A stretch of DNA of 64,000 nucleotides, taken from Alkalihalobacillus sp. BA299. Its GTDB lineage: Bacteria; Bacillota; Bacilli; Bacillales; Bacillaceae_F. Location of the stretch: the NCBI RefSeq assembly GCF_017745675.1, contig NZ_JAFLJM010000010.1, positions 62,001 to 126,000 of the forward strand, given 5' to 3'. This document shows, in pieces, positions 25,209-33,985 of this stretch (the first letter of the stretch is position 1; each line of letters starts with the position of its first letter). The notes beneath the pieces are model-generated. The model was given only the letters and a program-made list of their open reading frames with translations, was not told where the DNA came from and ran no database searches. A program made the translations under genes and the position numbers.

Positions 25209-26654
25209 CTAGCCTAATTTAATACCAACAAACTTAATTTCGGTCATATCTTCAACAGCATATTTTACGCCCTCTTTACCAACGCCACTTAGCTTCACGC
25301 CGCCGTATGGATAGTTGTCTTGACGGTACGTAGACATTTCGTTAATCCAGACGCCGCCTGTTTCGAGCTCATCTGCTAAACGCATCGCACGATTAATATC
25401 TTTAGTAAATACACCTGCTTGAAGACCGAAGTCAGAGTCATTCGCATAGCCGATCACTTCTTCTTCCGTTTCAAAAGGAATGATAGAAACGATTGGCGCA
25501 AAAACTTCCTGGCAAACAACTTTCATTTGTGGCTCAACGTTAACTAGAACTGTTGGCTCAAACAAATTACCTGTCCGCTTTCCACCTGTTAAAAGCGTAG
25601 CACCTTGAACTTGTGCTTCATCTACCCACTCTTCAGCACGTTTAGCCGCTTCTTCTGTAATCATTGGACCGATATCTGTTGTTTCGTCTGTAGGATTTCC
25701 AATTTTCAACGCTTTGACTTGTGGTACAAATGTGTCTACAAATAGTTGATATACATCCTTTTGAACGTAAATACGTTGTGCTGAAATACAAACTTGACCT
25801 GCAAAAGCAAACGCACCTTTAACTAAACTTGTAGCAGCTGTTTGAATATCACCATCATTAAAAATAATATTAGGAGAGTTAGAACCTAACTCTAACGTTA
25901 CTTTTTTAAGCCCAGCTTGCTGTTTAATGATTTTTCCAACTGTCGGGCTACCAGTAAACGTAATTTTACTTACACGATCATCCGTTACTAGCTTTTCACC
26001 CATTTCAGATCCAATTCCCATTACTAAGTTTAATGCACCTTTCGGAAGTCCAGCTTCTTCAAATAATTGTGCTAACATAAATGATGTAAAAGGTGTTTTT
26101 TCTGCAGGTTTTAATACAACAGTATTCCCCGCAGCAAAAGCCGGCCCTAGTTTGTGTAACGCCAAGTTTAACGGGAAGTTGAATGGTGTAATTGCTACAA
26201 CAACGCCAATTGGATTGCGACGAACCATACCGATACGGTTTTCTCCACCAACGGCACCATCCATTTGAACAAGTTCACCTTCGATTTTCTTCGCTTCGTC
26301 AGCAGCAAATTTTAGAACTTGAACGGCACGCCCTACTTCACCGCGTGCGTCACGGATTGGTTTACCTGCTTCTAGTGCAAGAACTTGAGCGAACTCTTCT
26401 GTTCTTTCAATAAGAAGATCTCCTGTTTTTCTTAAAATATCAGCACGCTGATGAGCAGGAAGCTTTTTCATCGTATTACGAAAAACGCTGTGGGCTGTCG
26501 CTAACGCTAGCTCGATATCTTTATCTGTAGCTAAGTCGATCGAGCCGACAACATTTCCATCAAAAGGACTTTTCACTTCTAAGCTTTTTCTTCCTGAACC
26601 CTTCAATTCTTCACCATTAATTAATGAACCAAAATGTAACGGTGTACTTACCAT
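25209..26654 (-). CDS. NAD(P)-dependent aldehyde dehydrogenase
   Basis: 481 residues, normal ALDH length. NAD-binding GSPTVGK near residue 233, general-base Glu in LELGSNSPNII near 254 and nucleophile Cys in AGQVCISAQR near 286. The AGQVCIS.QR form is typical of the lactaldehyde/succinate-semialdehyde-like branch rather than betaine-aldehyde enzymes. It is downstream of the TRAP genes, with a hairpin in the 112-base gap. It probably oxidises the aldehyde formed by the adjacent alcohol dehydrogenase to an acid. A good ribosome binding site (TAGGAGGAG) precedes the ATG. Confidence 0.92.
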   Translation of the reverse strand: MVSTPLHFGSLINGEELKGSGRKSLEVKSPFDGNVVGSIDLATDKDIELALATAHSVFRNTMKKLPAHQRADILRKTGDLLIERTEEFAQVLALEAGKPIRDARGEVGRAVQVLKFAADEAKKIEGELVQMDGAVGGENRIGMVRRNPIGVVVAITPFNFPLNLALHKLGPAFAAGNTVVLKPAEKTPFTSFMLAQLFEEAGLPKGALNLVMGIGSEMGEKLVTDDRVSKITFTGSPTVGKIIKQQAGLKKVTLELGSNSPNIIFNDGDIQTAATSLVKGAFAFAGQVCISAQRIYVQKDVYQLFVDTFVPQVKALKIGNPTDETTDIGPMITEEAAKRAEEWVDEAQVQGATLLTGGKRTGNLFEPTVLVNVEPQMKVVCQEVFAPIVSIIPFETEEEVIGYANDSDFGLQAGVFTKDINRAMRLADELETGGVWINEMSTYRQDNYPYGGVKLSGVGKEGVKYAVEDMTEIKFVGIKLG

Positions 26655-26686
26655 ATTGAATCTCCTCCTAAAAAAGTAAAGCTTCT

Positions 26687-26713
26687 ATCAAAAGGGGAAG
26701 AATCCCCCTTGAT
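26687..26713 (-). terminator. Intercistronic hairpin between dctM and the ALDH gene
   Basis: ATCAAGGGGG pairs with CCCCTTTTGAT around ATTCTT on the minus strand. It is followed only by a weak T-rich stretch, so it may attenuate or protect the transcript rather than fully terminate. Confidence 0.5.
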
Positions 26714-26766
26714 GTGAACTTTGTTTTTCAATTAAAGCTGTATACGTTCAAACAATATAACAGTCA

Positions 26767-28044
26767 TCATCTAAACATGTTCGGAAGCCATAAAACGATC
26801 TCTGGCACAAAGGCGATAATCAGTAACGCAATAAATAATGTAATGATAAACGGCAAAACCGCTTTACTCGCTTTTTCCATCGAAGTACCGAGTATTGGGA
26901 CGGTAACGAATAAGTTAACCCCAACTGGCGGTGTCGCCATACCAATTGCAATCGCTACTACCATGACAATCGCAAAGTGGACTGGATCCATACCAATCGC
27001 AGCTGCAACTGGAGCAAGAACTGGTCCAAGTAGCATTACGATCGCAGCACCTTCTAAGAACATACCGATAAACATCAATAATAAGAGAATTAATAATAAA
27101 ACTATGACTGGATTTTCAGTAATCGACAAGATCGAATCGGCAAATGCTTGTGGAATTCCAAAGTAAGCCATAACCCAGCCGAAAGGGGCGGACATCGCAA
27201 CAACTAAAAGAATAACGGCAGAGATTGTTCCTGTACGAATTAAACTGTCAAAAATGTCATTCCAAGTTAAACTACGATATACCAATGCACCGACTAAAAA
27301 TGCATAGGCTGCGGCAACTGCACCACCTTCTGTCGGGGTGAAGATTCCACCGCGAATACCGATGATGATAATGATCGGCATCACAAATGCTAATGAAGCA
27401 GCTAATGTTACATCAAATAAACCTTTCCAAGTAAATGGCATCTTTGATGTCGGATAGTTATTTTTTACTGCAACAACATAAGATACAATCATTAATAATG
27501 CCGCAATAACAATCCCCGGAACGATACCTGCCATAAACATCGCACCAATGGAAACGTTCATCTGCGCTCCGTATAGGATCATAATAACACTCGGAGGTAT
27601 TACTGGTGCCATAACCCCTGCACTTGCAATTAATGCAGCTGTAAAGCTCTTTTTATAGCCTTCTTTTTCCATCGAAGGTCCGAGTGTTTTACCTAGAGCT
27701 GCTGTTTCAGCAACAGCTGAACCTGATAGTCCTGCAAAGCCAGCTCCTGAAACAACCGCAACATGTGCTAACCCACCACGGAAGCGTCCCATGAAAAACT
27801 TAGCAAAATTGATCAACCGGTCTGTTATACCAGAACGACTCATCAACTCACCCGCTAAAATAAAAAATGGAATCGCCATCATTGGAAATGATATCGTCGG
27901 GTTATAAAGTGTTTGAACAAAGACATCAAACGGTAACTGAGCAGTAGCAATCATAAAAATGACAATGGCTACCCCTAAACTGAAGGAAATCGGTATTCCA
28001 ACAATTAATGCAAGTAAAAATGGAACAATAAGCCAAAAAATCAT
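26767..28044 (-). CDS. dctM: TRAP transporter large membrane subunit (DctM)
   Basis: 425-residue membrane protein with the DctM-type repeats FPMMAIPFFILAGELMSRSG, GLSGSAVAETAALG, PVIPPSVIMILYG and GMATPPVGVNLFV. It is the ion-coupled channel subunit of a tripartite ATP-independent periplasmic-type transporter driven by Na+ or H+. AAGGAGGTGAT precedes the ATG, and its first 4 bases overlap the dctQ stop. It belongs to the DctP-DctQ-DctM set of one operon. Confidence 0.95.
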   Translation of the reverse strand: MIFWLIVPFLLALIVGIPISFSLGVAIVIFMIATAQLPFDVFVQTLYNPTISFPMMAIPFFILAGELMSRSGITDRLINFAKFFMGRFRGGLAHVAVVSGAGFAGLSGSAVAETAALGKTLGPSMEKEGYKKSFTAALIASAGVMAPVIPPSVIMILYGAQMNVSIGAMFMAGIVPGIVIAALLMIVSYVVAVKNNYPTSKMPFTWKGLFDVTLAASLAFVMPIIIIIGIRGGIFTPTEGGAVAAAYAFLVGALVYRSLTWNDIFDSLIRTGTISAVILLVVAMSAPFGWVMAYFGIPQAFADSILSITENPVIVLLLILLLLMFIGMFLEGAAIVMLLGPVLAPVAAAIGMDPVHFAIVMVVAIAIGMATPPVGVNLFVTVPILGTSMEKASKAVLPFIITLFIALLIIAFVPEIVLWLPNMFR

Positions 28045-28547
28045 TTTACGATCACCTCCTTAATGTCTCGAACGATGAAGTGTAGCATATGGGTGATCAT
28101 AACTAATCCAGCAAAAGCAATACTTAATCTTGGCCAAAAAAGCGGGATATCAAGTGCATTCGATGTGAAACCCATGCTATTTATTGCAAAATTTAATCCT
28201 ATATACGTAAGTAAAATGATAAATCCAAGCAGAATTAGTTTTGTAATAAAACGAAGTATTTCCTGCCCTCTAATCGAAAGTTTTTCCACAAATATATCGA
28301 TATTAATATGCTCTAACTGTTTTACAGCAATTGCTGAGCCTAAAAACGTCATCCATCCCATTAAGAACGTCGTAACTTCTTCTGGCCAATTCAAGCCAGT
28401 ATTAAAAAGATATCTTAATACTACTTGAAGAATAACTGCTGAAAACATCGAACCAACAATAATACCAAGGGCAATCTTAGAATAATAATTAAGAGTATTA
28501 CTTATTTTCTCTAAGTTTTTATCTAGTTGCTCTAGCAAGACATTCAA
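28041..28547 (-). CDS. dctQ: TRAP transporter small membrane subunit (DctQ)
   Basis: 168 residues with four hydrophobic segments at about 22-45, 57-75, 95-117 and 137-157. The family signature NWPEEVTTFLMGWMTFLGSA is present between segments 1 and 2. It pairs with DctM in the membrane. The gene is separated from dctP by a strong hairpin and overlaps dctM by 4 bp. Confidence 0.93.
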   Translation of the reverse strand: MNVLLEQLDKNLEKISNTLNYYSKIALGIIVGSMFSAVILQVVLRYLFNTGLNWPEEVTTFLMGWMTFLGSAIAVKQLEHINIDIFVEKLSIRGQEILRFITKLILLGFIILLTYIGLNFAINSMGFTSNALDIPLFWPRLSIAFAGLVMITHMLHFIVRDIKEVIVK

Positions 28548-28563
28548 CTCCTTTTAAAAAGAA

Positions 28564-28601
28564 AGAGGCTTAAAACGGTCGTTTTAATGCTTTAAGCCTC
28601 T
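28564..28601 (-). terminator. Partial terminator between dctP and dctQ
   Basis: Perfect 11-base arms AGAGGCTTAAA/TTTAAGCCTCT, with TTTCTTTTT following on the minus strand. Placed right after the binding-protein gene, it should make more DctP than membrane subunits, a common arrangement in binding-protein transporters. Confidence 0.7.
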
Positions 28602-28608
28602 ACTTGCT

Positions 28609-29625
28609 TTATTGTTGAGCTGCTTGAATACGCTCAATTAAATCTTGATCTACTTCTTCTGCAAATTGATCCCAGATCTTAACAGAAGTTTCAACCCATA
28701 ATTGCTGCTCTTCTTCTGTAGGTGTGTAGAATTCAACACCTTCGTCAATCATTTCTTGTTTTAATTCATCTGCAAACTCTGGTGCTTGCTCAAAGTTATA
28801 TTCTTGTGCTGCACTTGCTGCATCTAATACGATTTGTTGTTGTTCTTCAGTTAAACCATCAAATGTTTCCTTGTTCATAAATGCAATATGAAGGGCATGA
28901 ATTCCACCTGTTTCTGTTACGTAACGAATAACTTCATGTAAGTTAGCAGTAACTGCCCAGTGAGGTTGCTGCACTAATCCATCAACAACACCTTGCTCTA
29001 GCGCAGAATATACTTCAACCCATGTAATTGGTGTTGCAGTTGCTCCTAAAGACTCAACGTAAGCCATTTCAATTGGGCTCTCTGCTGAACGGAAGCGTAA
29101 ACCATTTAAATCTTCAGGAACTTTTACTTGACGCTCAGTGTTCATGACGTGACGCTGTGTACCAGGGTCTAAGTAAAATAGTAACTCTAAGTCTAAATCT
29201 TCTCTTGTCATGTCTTTATATTCTTGTCCAATCTCACCAGATAAAACTTTATGTGTGGCATATACATCTTCAAAAAGGTATGGTAAGTCAAATGGTAAGA
29301 ATAAGTCTGTAAATGGTGCCATGTTGTTTGTAGCTGCTGAAGCAATATCTAGTGTATTGTTTTTCAACATTTCGATTCCTTGAGTATCACCAGCTAATGT
29401 TGCACTGTGGTGAATACGAACTGTTACTGCTCCTTCAGAACGCTCTTCAACTTCTTCTTTAAATTTTTCATATGTTAAATAAATCGGAGTTCCTGGTGCC
29501 GCTGTATGTGAAAGGACGATTTCTACATTATCATTTCCGCCAGCGCCTCCTCCTGCAGTTCCACATCCAGCTAGTGCTACTAATATAAGTGCTGCTGTAA
29601 CGAGTAATAAAAGTTGTTTTTTCAT
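28609..29625 (-). CDS. dctP: TRAP transporter solute-binding lipoprotein (DctP)
   Basis: 338 residues from the ATG at 29625, which has GGGGGA 8 bases upstream; an ATG 15 bases earlier is less likely. A lipoprotein signal is clear: KKQLLLLVTAALILVALAGC with the lipobox Cys near residue 21, so the protein is tethered outside the membrane. TRAP DctP signatures follow: GAVTVRIHHSATLAGD, LRFRSAESPIEMAYVESLGA (Arg that binds the substrate carboxylate) and EVYSALEQGVVDGLVQQP. Family members bind small carboxylates or sugar acids. First gene of the operon. Confidence 0.94.
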   Translation of the reverse strand: MKKQLLLLVTAALILVALAGCGTAGGGAGGNDNVEIVLSHTAAPGTPIYLTYEKFKEEVEERSEGAVTVRIHHSATLAGDTQGIEMLKNNTLDIASAATNNMAPFTDLFLPFDLPYLFEDVYATHKVLSGEIGQEYKDMTREDLDLELLFYLDPGTQRHVMNTERQVKVPEDLNGLRFRSAESPIEMAYVESLGATATPITWVEVYSALEQGVVDGLVQQPHWAVTANLHEVIRYVTETGGIHALHIAFMNKETFDGLTEEQQQIVLDAASAAQEYNFEQAPEFADELKQEMIDEGVEFYTPTEEEQQLWVETSVKIWDQFAEEVDQDLIERIQAAQQ

Positions 29626-29662
29626 GATCTTTTCCCCCATTAATAATATTTTTAGATTACCT

Positions 29663-29676
29663 TGATTGCGTTTTCA
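29663..29676 (-). promoter_or_regulatory. cre-like box in the dctP leader
   Basis: TGAAAACGCAATCA on the minus strand matches TGWAANCGNTNWCA at all but one defined position. It lies between the promoter region and dctP, a typical site for CcpA roadblock repression. Confidence 0.6.
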
Positions 29677-29717
29677 TAAATTATTATCTCTAAAAGTGAA
29701 AGAAGTTATGAGTTTGA

Positions 29718-29727
29718 ATCACCTCCT
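29718..29727 (-). promoter_or_regulatory. Orphan perfect Shine-Dalgarno in the dctP leader
   Basis: AGGAGGTGAT on the transcribed strand is fully complementary to the 3' end of 16S rRNA, but no usable start codon follows within 15 bases and dctP begins about 90 bases further on. It resembles the STAB-SD type of mRNA-stabilising ribosome site known from Bacillus thuringiensis cry3A. The role is inferred. Confidence 0.5.
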
Positions 29728-29754
29728 AAAAGAAATATAAAATTTCCCTTTTTT

Positions 29755-29768
29755 TGAATACGTATTCA
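29755..29768. promoter_or_regulatory. LacI-type operator O2 (dctP leader)
   Basis: TGAATACGTATTCA is a perfect 14-base palindrome with the central CG typical of LacI/GalR-family operators. Near copies lie at 29819-29832 and 30880-30893, so the adjacent LacI-family protein is the likely ligand. Confidence 0.85.
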
Positions 29769-29818
29769 TAAACTACTAAAAAACATAGAATAATGTCGAT
29801 TATATATTGTTCATAGTG

Positions 29819-29832
29819 TGTATACGTATTCA
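29819..29832. promoter_or_regulatory. LacI-type operator O1 (dctP promoter region)
   Basis: TGTATACGTATTCA differs from the perfect palindrome at one position. It is 64 bases (about six helical turns) from O2, which would allow looping. It overlaps where the -35 of a promoter using TATAAT at 29799-29804 would lie. Confidence 0.8.
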
Positions 29833-29849
29833 TATTAAATTAAAAAATT

Positions 29850-30848
29850 TTAATTTGGTTTGCTTGTTGTTTTTCGCACCGCTAAATGTGGCTCTAGTTT
29901 TATTTGTTGATAGTTCCCTTGCTCTATATTCCCTTCAATAATATGAATAAGACTGTTAACCGCAATTTCACCCATTTGTTGAATATTATGAGCAACACTT
30001 GTTAATTGGATTACCTGATGACTCGCAAGTGCAATATCATCAAAACCAATTAGACTAATATCTTCAGGTATCTTTCTTCCCATTTTTAATATAACATCCA
30101 TTGCAGTTAAAGCAATTTGGTCGGTTGCACATAATACTGCGGTAAGTTGTGGCTGTGTACTAATCAGATCGTACATGGCCATTTCAGTTTCCTTTGAAGT
30201 TGTATCTACAACTTTTAAGAGCTGTCTATCCATCTCTATTCCTTTTTCGCGAAGAGCTTCGTAACATCCTTCTTGTCTTTCAAGGAATGTCGAAACATTC
30301 GTTGGACCCATAATCATTCCAATATGTTCATGACCCAGTTGGAGAAGATGCCCCATGGCCAGCTTTCCTGCTTTTACATTATTTAAAATGACATAATTCC
30401 CTGCTTTTTTATGCTTACGGTTAATTTGAATGTAAGGTGTACTGTTATCAGAAAAGAAATCATACATTGGTTCATCTAAATTAATCGATGACTGGATGAT
30501 ACCAGCAACATTATTACTTACAATATGTTCATAAATTTCTTCACGATTCGGTTGATTATCAAAATAGACCATTGTATTATATCCTTTTTTAGTTGCTAAA
30601 TTGATAATTGCCGTAGTAATCTCGGAATAGAATGGGTTTTCTAAATCACCTGAGATTAGTGCAATCGTCTTCGTTTTTTTCATTACAAGACTTCTCGCAA
30701 TCATATTCGGACGGTAATGTAGTTCAGCAATGGCTTTCTCTACTTTTTCTTTCGTTTCTTTCCGAACATTCGTAGAGCCATTTAACACGCGTGATACTGT
30801 TGCTTGGGACACCCCTGCTAATTTGGCAACTTCTTTCGATGAAATCAT
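29850..30848 (-). CDS. LacI-family transcriptional regulator of the TRAP operon
   Basis: 332 residues. The N-terminal helix-turn-helix is classical (EVAKLAGVSQATVSRVLNG, then NVRKETKEKV and the hinge YRPNMIARSLVMKKT). Residues ~60-330 are the periplasmic-binding-protein-like sensor domain (IALISGDLENPFYSEI, CATDQIALTAMDVI, LIGFDDIALA). It is transcribed in the same direction as, and just upstream of, the dctP operon. Its own leader carries the same operator as dctP, so it is very probably autoregulated and represses the transporter until the substrate, or an early product, is present. Confidence 0.93.
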   Translation of the reverse strand: MISSKEVAKLAGVSQATVSRVLNGSTNVRKETKEKVEKAIAELHYRPNMIARSLVMKKTKTIALISGDLENPFYSEITTAIINLATKKGYNTMVYFDNQPNREEIYEHIVSNNVAGIIQSSINLDEPMYDFFSDNSTPYIQINRKHKKAGNYVILNNVKAGKLAMGHLLQLGHEHIGMIMGPTNVSTFLERQEGCYEALREKGIEMDRQLLKVVDTTSKETEMAMYDLISTQPQLTAVLCATDQIALTAMDVILKMGRKIPEDISLIGFDDIALASHQVIQLTSVAHNIQQMGEIAVNSLIHIIEGNIEQGNYQQIKLEPHLAVRKTTSKPN

Positions 30849-30879
30849 TGTATCCCTCTATTTCCCTTAATTCTTTTTG

Positions 30880-30893
30880 TGAATACGTATACA
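30880..30893. promoter_or_regulatory. LacI-type operator upstream of the lacI gene
   Basis: TGAATACGTATACA differs from TGAATACGTATTCA at one position. It lies about 20 bases downstream of the lacI transcription start predicted from the promoter at 30916-30944, so binding would block elongation (autoregulation). Confidence 0.8.
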
Positions 30894-30915
30894 TACTTTT
30901 TTCTTCTGTACATAA

Positions 30916-30944
30916 ATTGTAACAGAAAGTTTTTAATTTGTTAA
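30916..30944 (-). promoter_or_regulatory. Promoter of the lacI-family gene
   Basis: TTAACA (30939-30944) and TACAAT (30916-30921) are 17 bases apart on the minus strand. Confidence 0.7.
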
Positions 30945-31004
30945 CATCTTTTTTAAATTTTTTGTCGAAATTTTAAAAAGTGTGGAACAAATGCTTTATT
31001 AATA

Positions 31005-31054
31005 ACAAAAAATAAAGCTTCCGATCAAGTAGTAAAGCCCCTAATCAGAAGCTA
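31005..31054 (-). terminator. Terminator after the nitroreductase gene
   Basis: On the minus strand AGCTTCTGAT pairs with ATCGGAAGCT (one mismatch), followed by TTATTTTTTG. It begins 15 bases after the stop codon. Confidence 0.75.
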
Positions 31055-31068
31055 AAATTAACTAAATC

Positions 31069-31818
31069 CTATCGAATTGAAAAACCTTTACTCTCGATAA
31101 AAGATTTCATATATTTTCGTCTAGGATTTGATAGCATTTGTGCCATTTGTTCTGTCCATGTATCTTTTCTTTTACCATTTGTTCGCTTTTCATAGTATGC
31201 GGAAATTATTTCATTATATTCTTCTAGCTGTTTCTTTAATACTTCCTTATTCTCGGTATAGCCATCTTCATGATAAATGTGATTAAATGGTAGCCGTGGT
31301 TTAACATCTGGTGATTGAGCAGGATAACCTACCGCAAGTCCAAATAGTGGAATTACTTTTTCAGGTATATTTAATAATTGGCAAACTTCCTCTAAATTAT
31401 TGCGGATCCCTCCTATATAACAAACCCCAAGTCCTAAGGCTTCTGCAGCTATCGTTGCATTTTGAGCGGCTAATGCTGTGTCAATCAGTGCAACCATAAA
31501 CTTCTCTGTACTTTCCAACCCCTCTGATAAATCCATTTCTTCCATATCACTAATTAGCTCATGACGGTGTAGGTCTGCACAAAACACAAAAAAATGTCCA
31601 TTTTTTTCAACATACGTTTGGTTTCCAGCTAGTTCTGCTAATTTTTCTTTTTTCTGTTGATCTTTTATACCGATTATGGAATACGCTTGAATAAAGCTTG
31701 ACGTTGATGCTGCCTGAGCACTTTTGACAATCGTTTCAATCTGTTCATTTGTTAAAGACCGATCTTCAAACTTTCGGATGGATTTATGACTTAAAATCGT
31801 TCCAATTGTTGGATTCAT
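31069..31818 (-). CDS. nfrA: NAD(P)H-dependent flavin oxidoreductase, nitroreductase family (NfrA-like)
   Basis: 249 residues. The N-terminal SHKSIRKFEDRSLTNEQ is the FMN-phosphate-binding start of NfsA/NfrA enzymes. ASTSSFIQAYSIIGI, AAEALGLGVCYIGGIRNN and LFGLAVGYP are further family blocks. The C-terminal basic tail (NPRRKYMKSFIESKGF) is typical of NfrA/Frp and contacts the dinucleotide. These enzymes reduce FMN, nitro compounds or quinones. Monocistronic with its own terminator. Confidence 0.88.
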   Translation of the reverse strand: MNPTIGTILSHKSIRKFEDRSLTNEQIETIVKSAQAASTSSFIQAYSIIGIKDQQKKEKLAELAGNQTYVEKNGHFFVFCADLHRHELISDMEEMDLSEGLESTEKFMVALIDTALAAQNATIAAEALGLGVCYIGGIRNNLEEVCQLLNIPEKVIPLFGLAVGYPAQSPDVKPRLPFNHIYHEDGYTENKEVLKKQLEEYNEIISAYYEKRTNGKRKDTWTEQMAQMLSNPRRKYMKSFIESKGFSIR

Positions 31819-31907
31819 TTATTTCAACTCCTAATTAGTAATCGATATCGGATAAAAAGGAATACACCTCCCCAATATTTTGGGAAGTAGTTCTTATATT
31901 CTTTTCT

Positions 31908-33416
31908 TTAAAATTGATAAATCTCACCGTATTTTTTACGTAAGTAATTAACAAGATATTTCGAATTGATGCCTTCCCCAGTAATATCCTTTAAAATTTC
32001 TACTGGCTTTTTCATCTTTCCGTATTGATGAACATTCTTCGTTAACCATTCTTTGATCGGTTGAATGTTATTGCCAGCTAAAAGTTCACTGTAGTTAGGC
32101 ATTTCCCTATCCATCGCCGCTTTCATTTGTGCCGAATAAATATATCCAAGCGCATAGGAAGGGAAATAGCCAAAAGCTCCCCCAGACCAGTGAACATCTT
32201 GAAGAACACCCTCAGCATCATTCGAAGGCCGTACACCGAGATACTCATCCATCTTATCATTCCAAATTTGCGGGAGATCTTTAACTTCGATGTCATCACT
32301 GAATAACCCTTTTTCAATTTCATAACGAACAATCACATGGAGTACATACGTCATTTCATCGGCCTCAATCCGAATGAGTGATGGACCTGCTACGTTAATT
32401 GCACGATAGAAATCTTCTAATGACACATTGTCAAATTGGCCACTAGAATACTTTTGAAGTAAAGGATAATTCACTTCCCAGAAAGAAGGGTGACGACCAA
32501 TCATATTCTCGAAAAACAATGATTGTGACTCGTGAATCCCCATTGAAGTTCCATCACAAAGCGGTGTCCCAACTAAATCCTTTGAAATGTTTTGCTCGTA
32601 AACCGCATGACCACATTCATGAATTGTACCAAATATCGCCGTACGAAAATCTTTTTCATCGTACTTCGTAGTAACACGAACGTCATTCGGATTTAAACTG
32701 ATTGCAAATGGATGGACCGTTTCATCTAAACGACCAGATTCAAAGTCATACCCTAGATTTTTTAATATTTCTAAGCTTAATTGACGTTGCTTCTCCTTTG
32801 AGAACGTTTCAAATAAAAAGCCTGTTTTCGGTTGATGACTTGATTCTTTCACCGCTTGTACTAATGGTACTAATTCATTGCGAAGATTTCCAAATACATC
32901 ATCAAGAGTTTCGACAGTTATTCCTGGCTCATAATCATCGAGTAACGTATTGTATTTATGACCTTCATAGCCCCAATACTCTAAAAAGCGTTTTTTCGTT
33001 TCGACGATTTTTTCTAAATATGGCTGGAACATCGTAAAATCTGATTTATCCTTTGCTTGCTCCCAAACAGCTTCAGATTTTGATTCAAGAATGACATATT
33101 CTTTATATTCTCTTTCTGGAATCTTTTTATTTCGATCATAATTTTTTTGACATTCCTCCACCGTTTTCCTTGTAATTTCAGAAATGTCTGAGCTCTGACT
33201 TAATGCATCTATGTAATCTTTCATCTGATCAGACGTCGACATATTAAAGATTTCAGTAGAAAGCGTACCAATGACTTCAGAACGTTGCTCTATCCCTTTT
33301 TTAGGTGCCCCTGTTCGTAAATCCCAGACCATTAAGGAACGAGCTTCGCTAAAGTTTTCCATTTTCTTAACATACTCTAAAAAATCATTTTCCATTTTTT
33401 TCGTCTCTTTTGACAT
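31908..33416 (-). CDS. M32 carboxypeptidase (thermostable carboxypeptidase 1 type)
   Basis: 502-residue cytosolic zinc metallocarboxypeptidase. The zinc site HECGH with the downstream Glu ligand lies near residue 267 (TIHECGHAVYEQ, then SMGIHESQSLFFENMIGR). Other M32 blocks: VRVTTKYDEKDF, RIEADEMTYVLHVIVRYEIE and DVHWSGGAFGYFPSYALG. It removes C-terminal amino acids from peptides. Length is normal. Single gene with AGAGAGGGTG upstream. Confidence 0.95.
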   Translation of the reverse strand: MSKETKKMENDFLEYVKKMENFSEARSLMVWDLRTGAPKKGIEQRSEVIGTLSTEIFNMSTSDQMKDYIDALSQSSDISEITRKTVEECQKNYDRNKKIPEREYKEYVILESKSEAVWEQAKDKSDFTMFQPYLEKIVETKKRFLEYWGYEGHKYNTLLDDYEPGITVETLDDVFGNLRNELVPLVQAVKESSHQPKTGFLFETFSKEKQRQLSLEILKNLGYDFESGRLDETVHPFAISLNPNDVRVTTKYDEKDFRTAIFGTIHECGHAVYEQNISKDLVGTPLCDGTSMGIHESQSLFFENMIGRHPSFWEVNYPLLQKYSSGQFDNVSLEDFYRAINVAGPSLIRIEADEMTYVLHVIVRYEIEKGLFSDDIEVKDLPQIWNDKMDEYLGVRPSNDAEGVLQDVHWSGGAFGYFPSYALGYIYSAQMKAAMDREMPNYSELLAGNNIQPIKEWLTKNVHQYGKMKKPVEILKDITGEGINSKYLVNYLRKKYGEIYQF

Positions 33417-33562
33417 CTCTTATGCACCCTCTCTTTAATTACCAATATTTCGAATAATGAAATACAATTTCATTATAAATATTCTTTTAGCAAAAGTTAA
33501 CTATTTTTACTTGAGAAAGAAATTTGGTATGATGGCTTAATATGAATAAAGGGGGAACGTCA

Positions 33563-33868
33563 ATGAATGTAATGATCAGTTCTGAAGCCGCTCGCTTTTA
33601 CAAGCAAGAAGTTCTTTCAGGAAAAAATCAGTCCTTACGACTCTTTGTTCGCGTTGGAGGAGTAGGTTCAGGTGGTTTTTCCGTTGGTGTCAGCGCAGAA
33701 GAACCTACACGTAATTGTTATCATTTAAAAAAAGAAGGCGTTGTGTTTTTTATTTACGAAGATGACGCTTGGTATTTTAACGGTATGACCATCGACTACA
33801 ATGAAGATTTAAATATGATGGTATTTACTAATCCACAATTTGAGGATATTTACCACCCTGAACAATAG
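33563..33868 (+). CDS. HesB/YneR-like iron-sulfur-fold protein
   Basis: 101 residues from the ATG at 33563 (GGGGGAA 8 bases upstream). The fold of the HesB/IscA group is recognisable (ISSEAARFYKQEV, LRLFVRVGGVGSGGFSVGV), but only one cysteine (RNCYHLK) is present and the C-terminal CGC of true IscA scaffolds is missing. This matches the YneR/YqkB-type branch in Bacillus, whose role is unknown. A bidirectional terminator follows. Confidence 0.82.
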   Translation: MNVMISSEAARFYKQEVLSGKNQSLRLFVRVGGVGSGGFSVGVSAEEPTRNCYHLKKEGVVFFIYEDDAWYFNGMTIDYNEDLNMMVFTNPQFEDIYHPEQ

Positions 33869-33873
33869 AAAGC

Positions 33874-33947
33874 GGCTGACTCTATTCTACACACCTCAGT
33901 TCACAAGAAATTATGAGGAGTACAGAAACTGAGAGTCAGCCTCTTCT
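33874..33947. terminator. Bidirectional terminator
   Basis: Outer arms GGCTGACTCT/AGAGTCAGCC and an inner CCTCA/TGAGG stem, ending CTCTTCTT on the plus strand. It separates the HesB-like gene (+) from the DUF2564-like gene (-). Confidence 0.8.
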
Positions 33948-33985
33948 TCGATTTCTACTATATAAAGGACTCGATAAATTGCTCC

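Noticed and set aside
31860-31905. Terminator after the M32 peptidase
   Set aside because: A CTTCCCAA/TTGGGGAG stem is present but no U-tract follows at the right distance.
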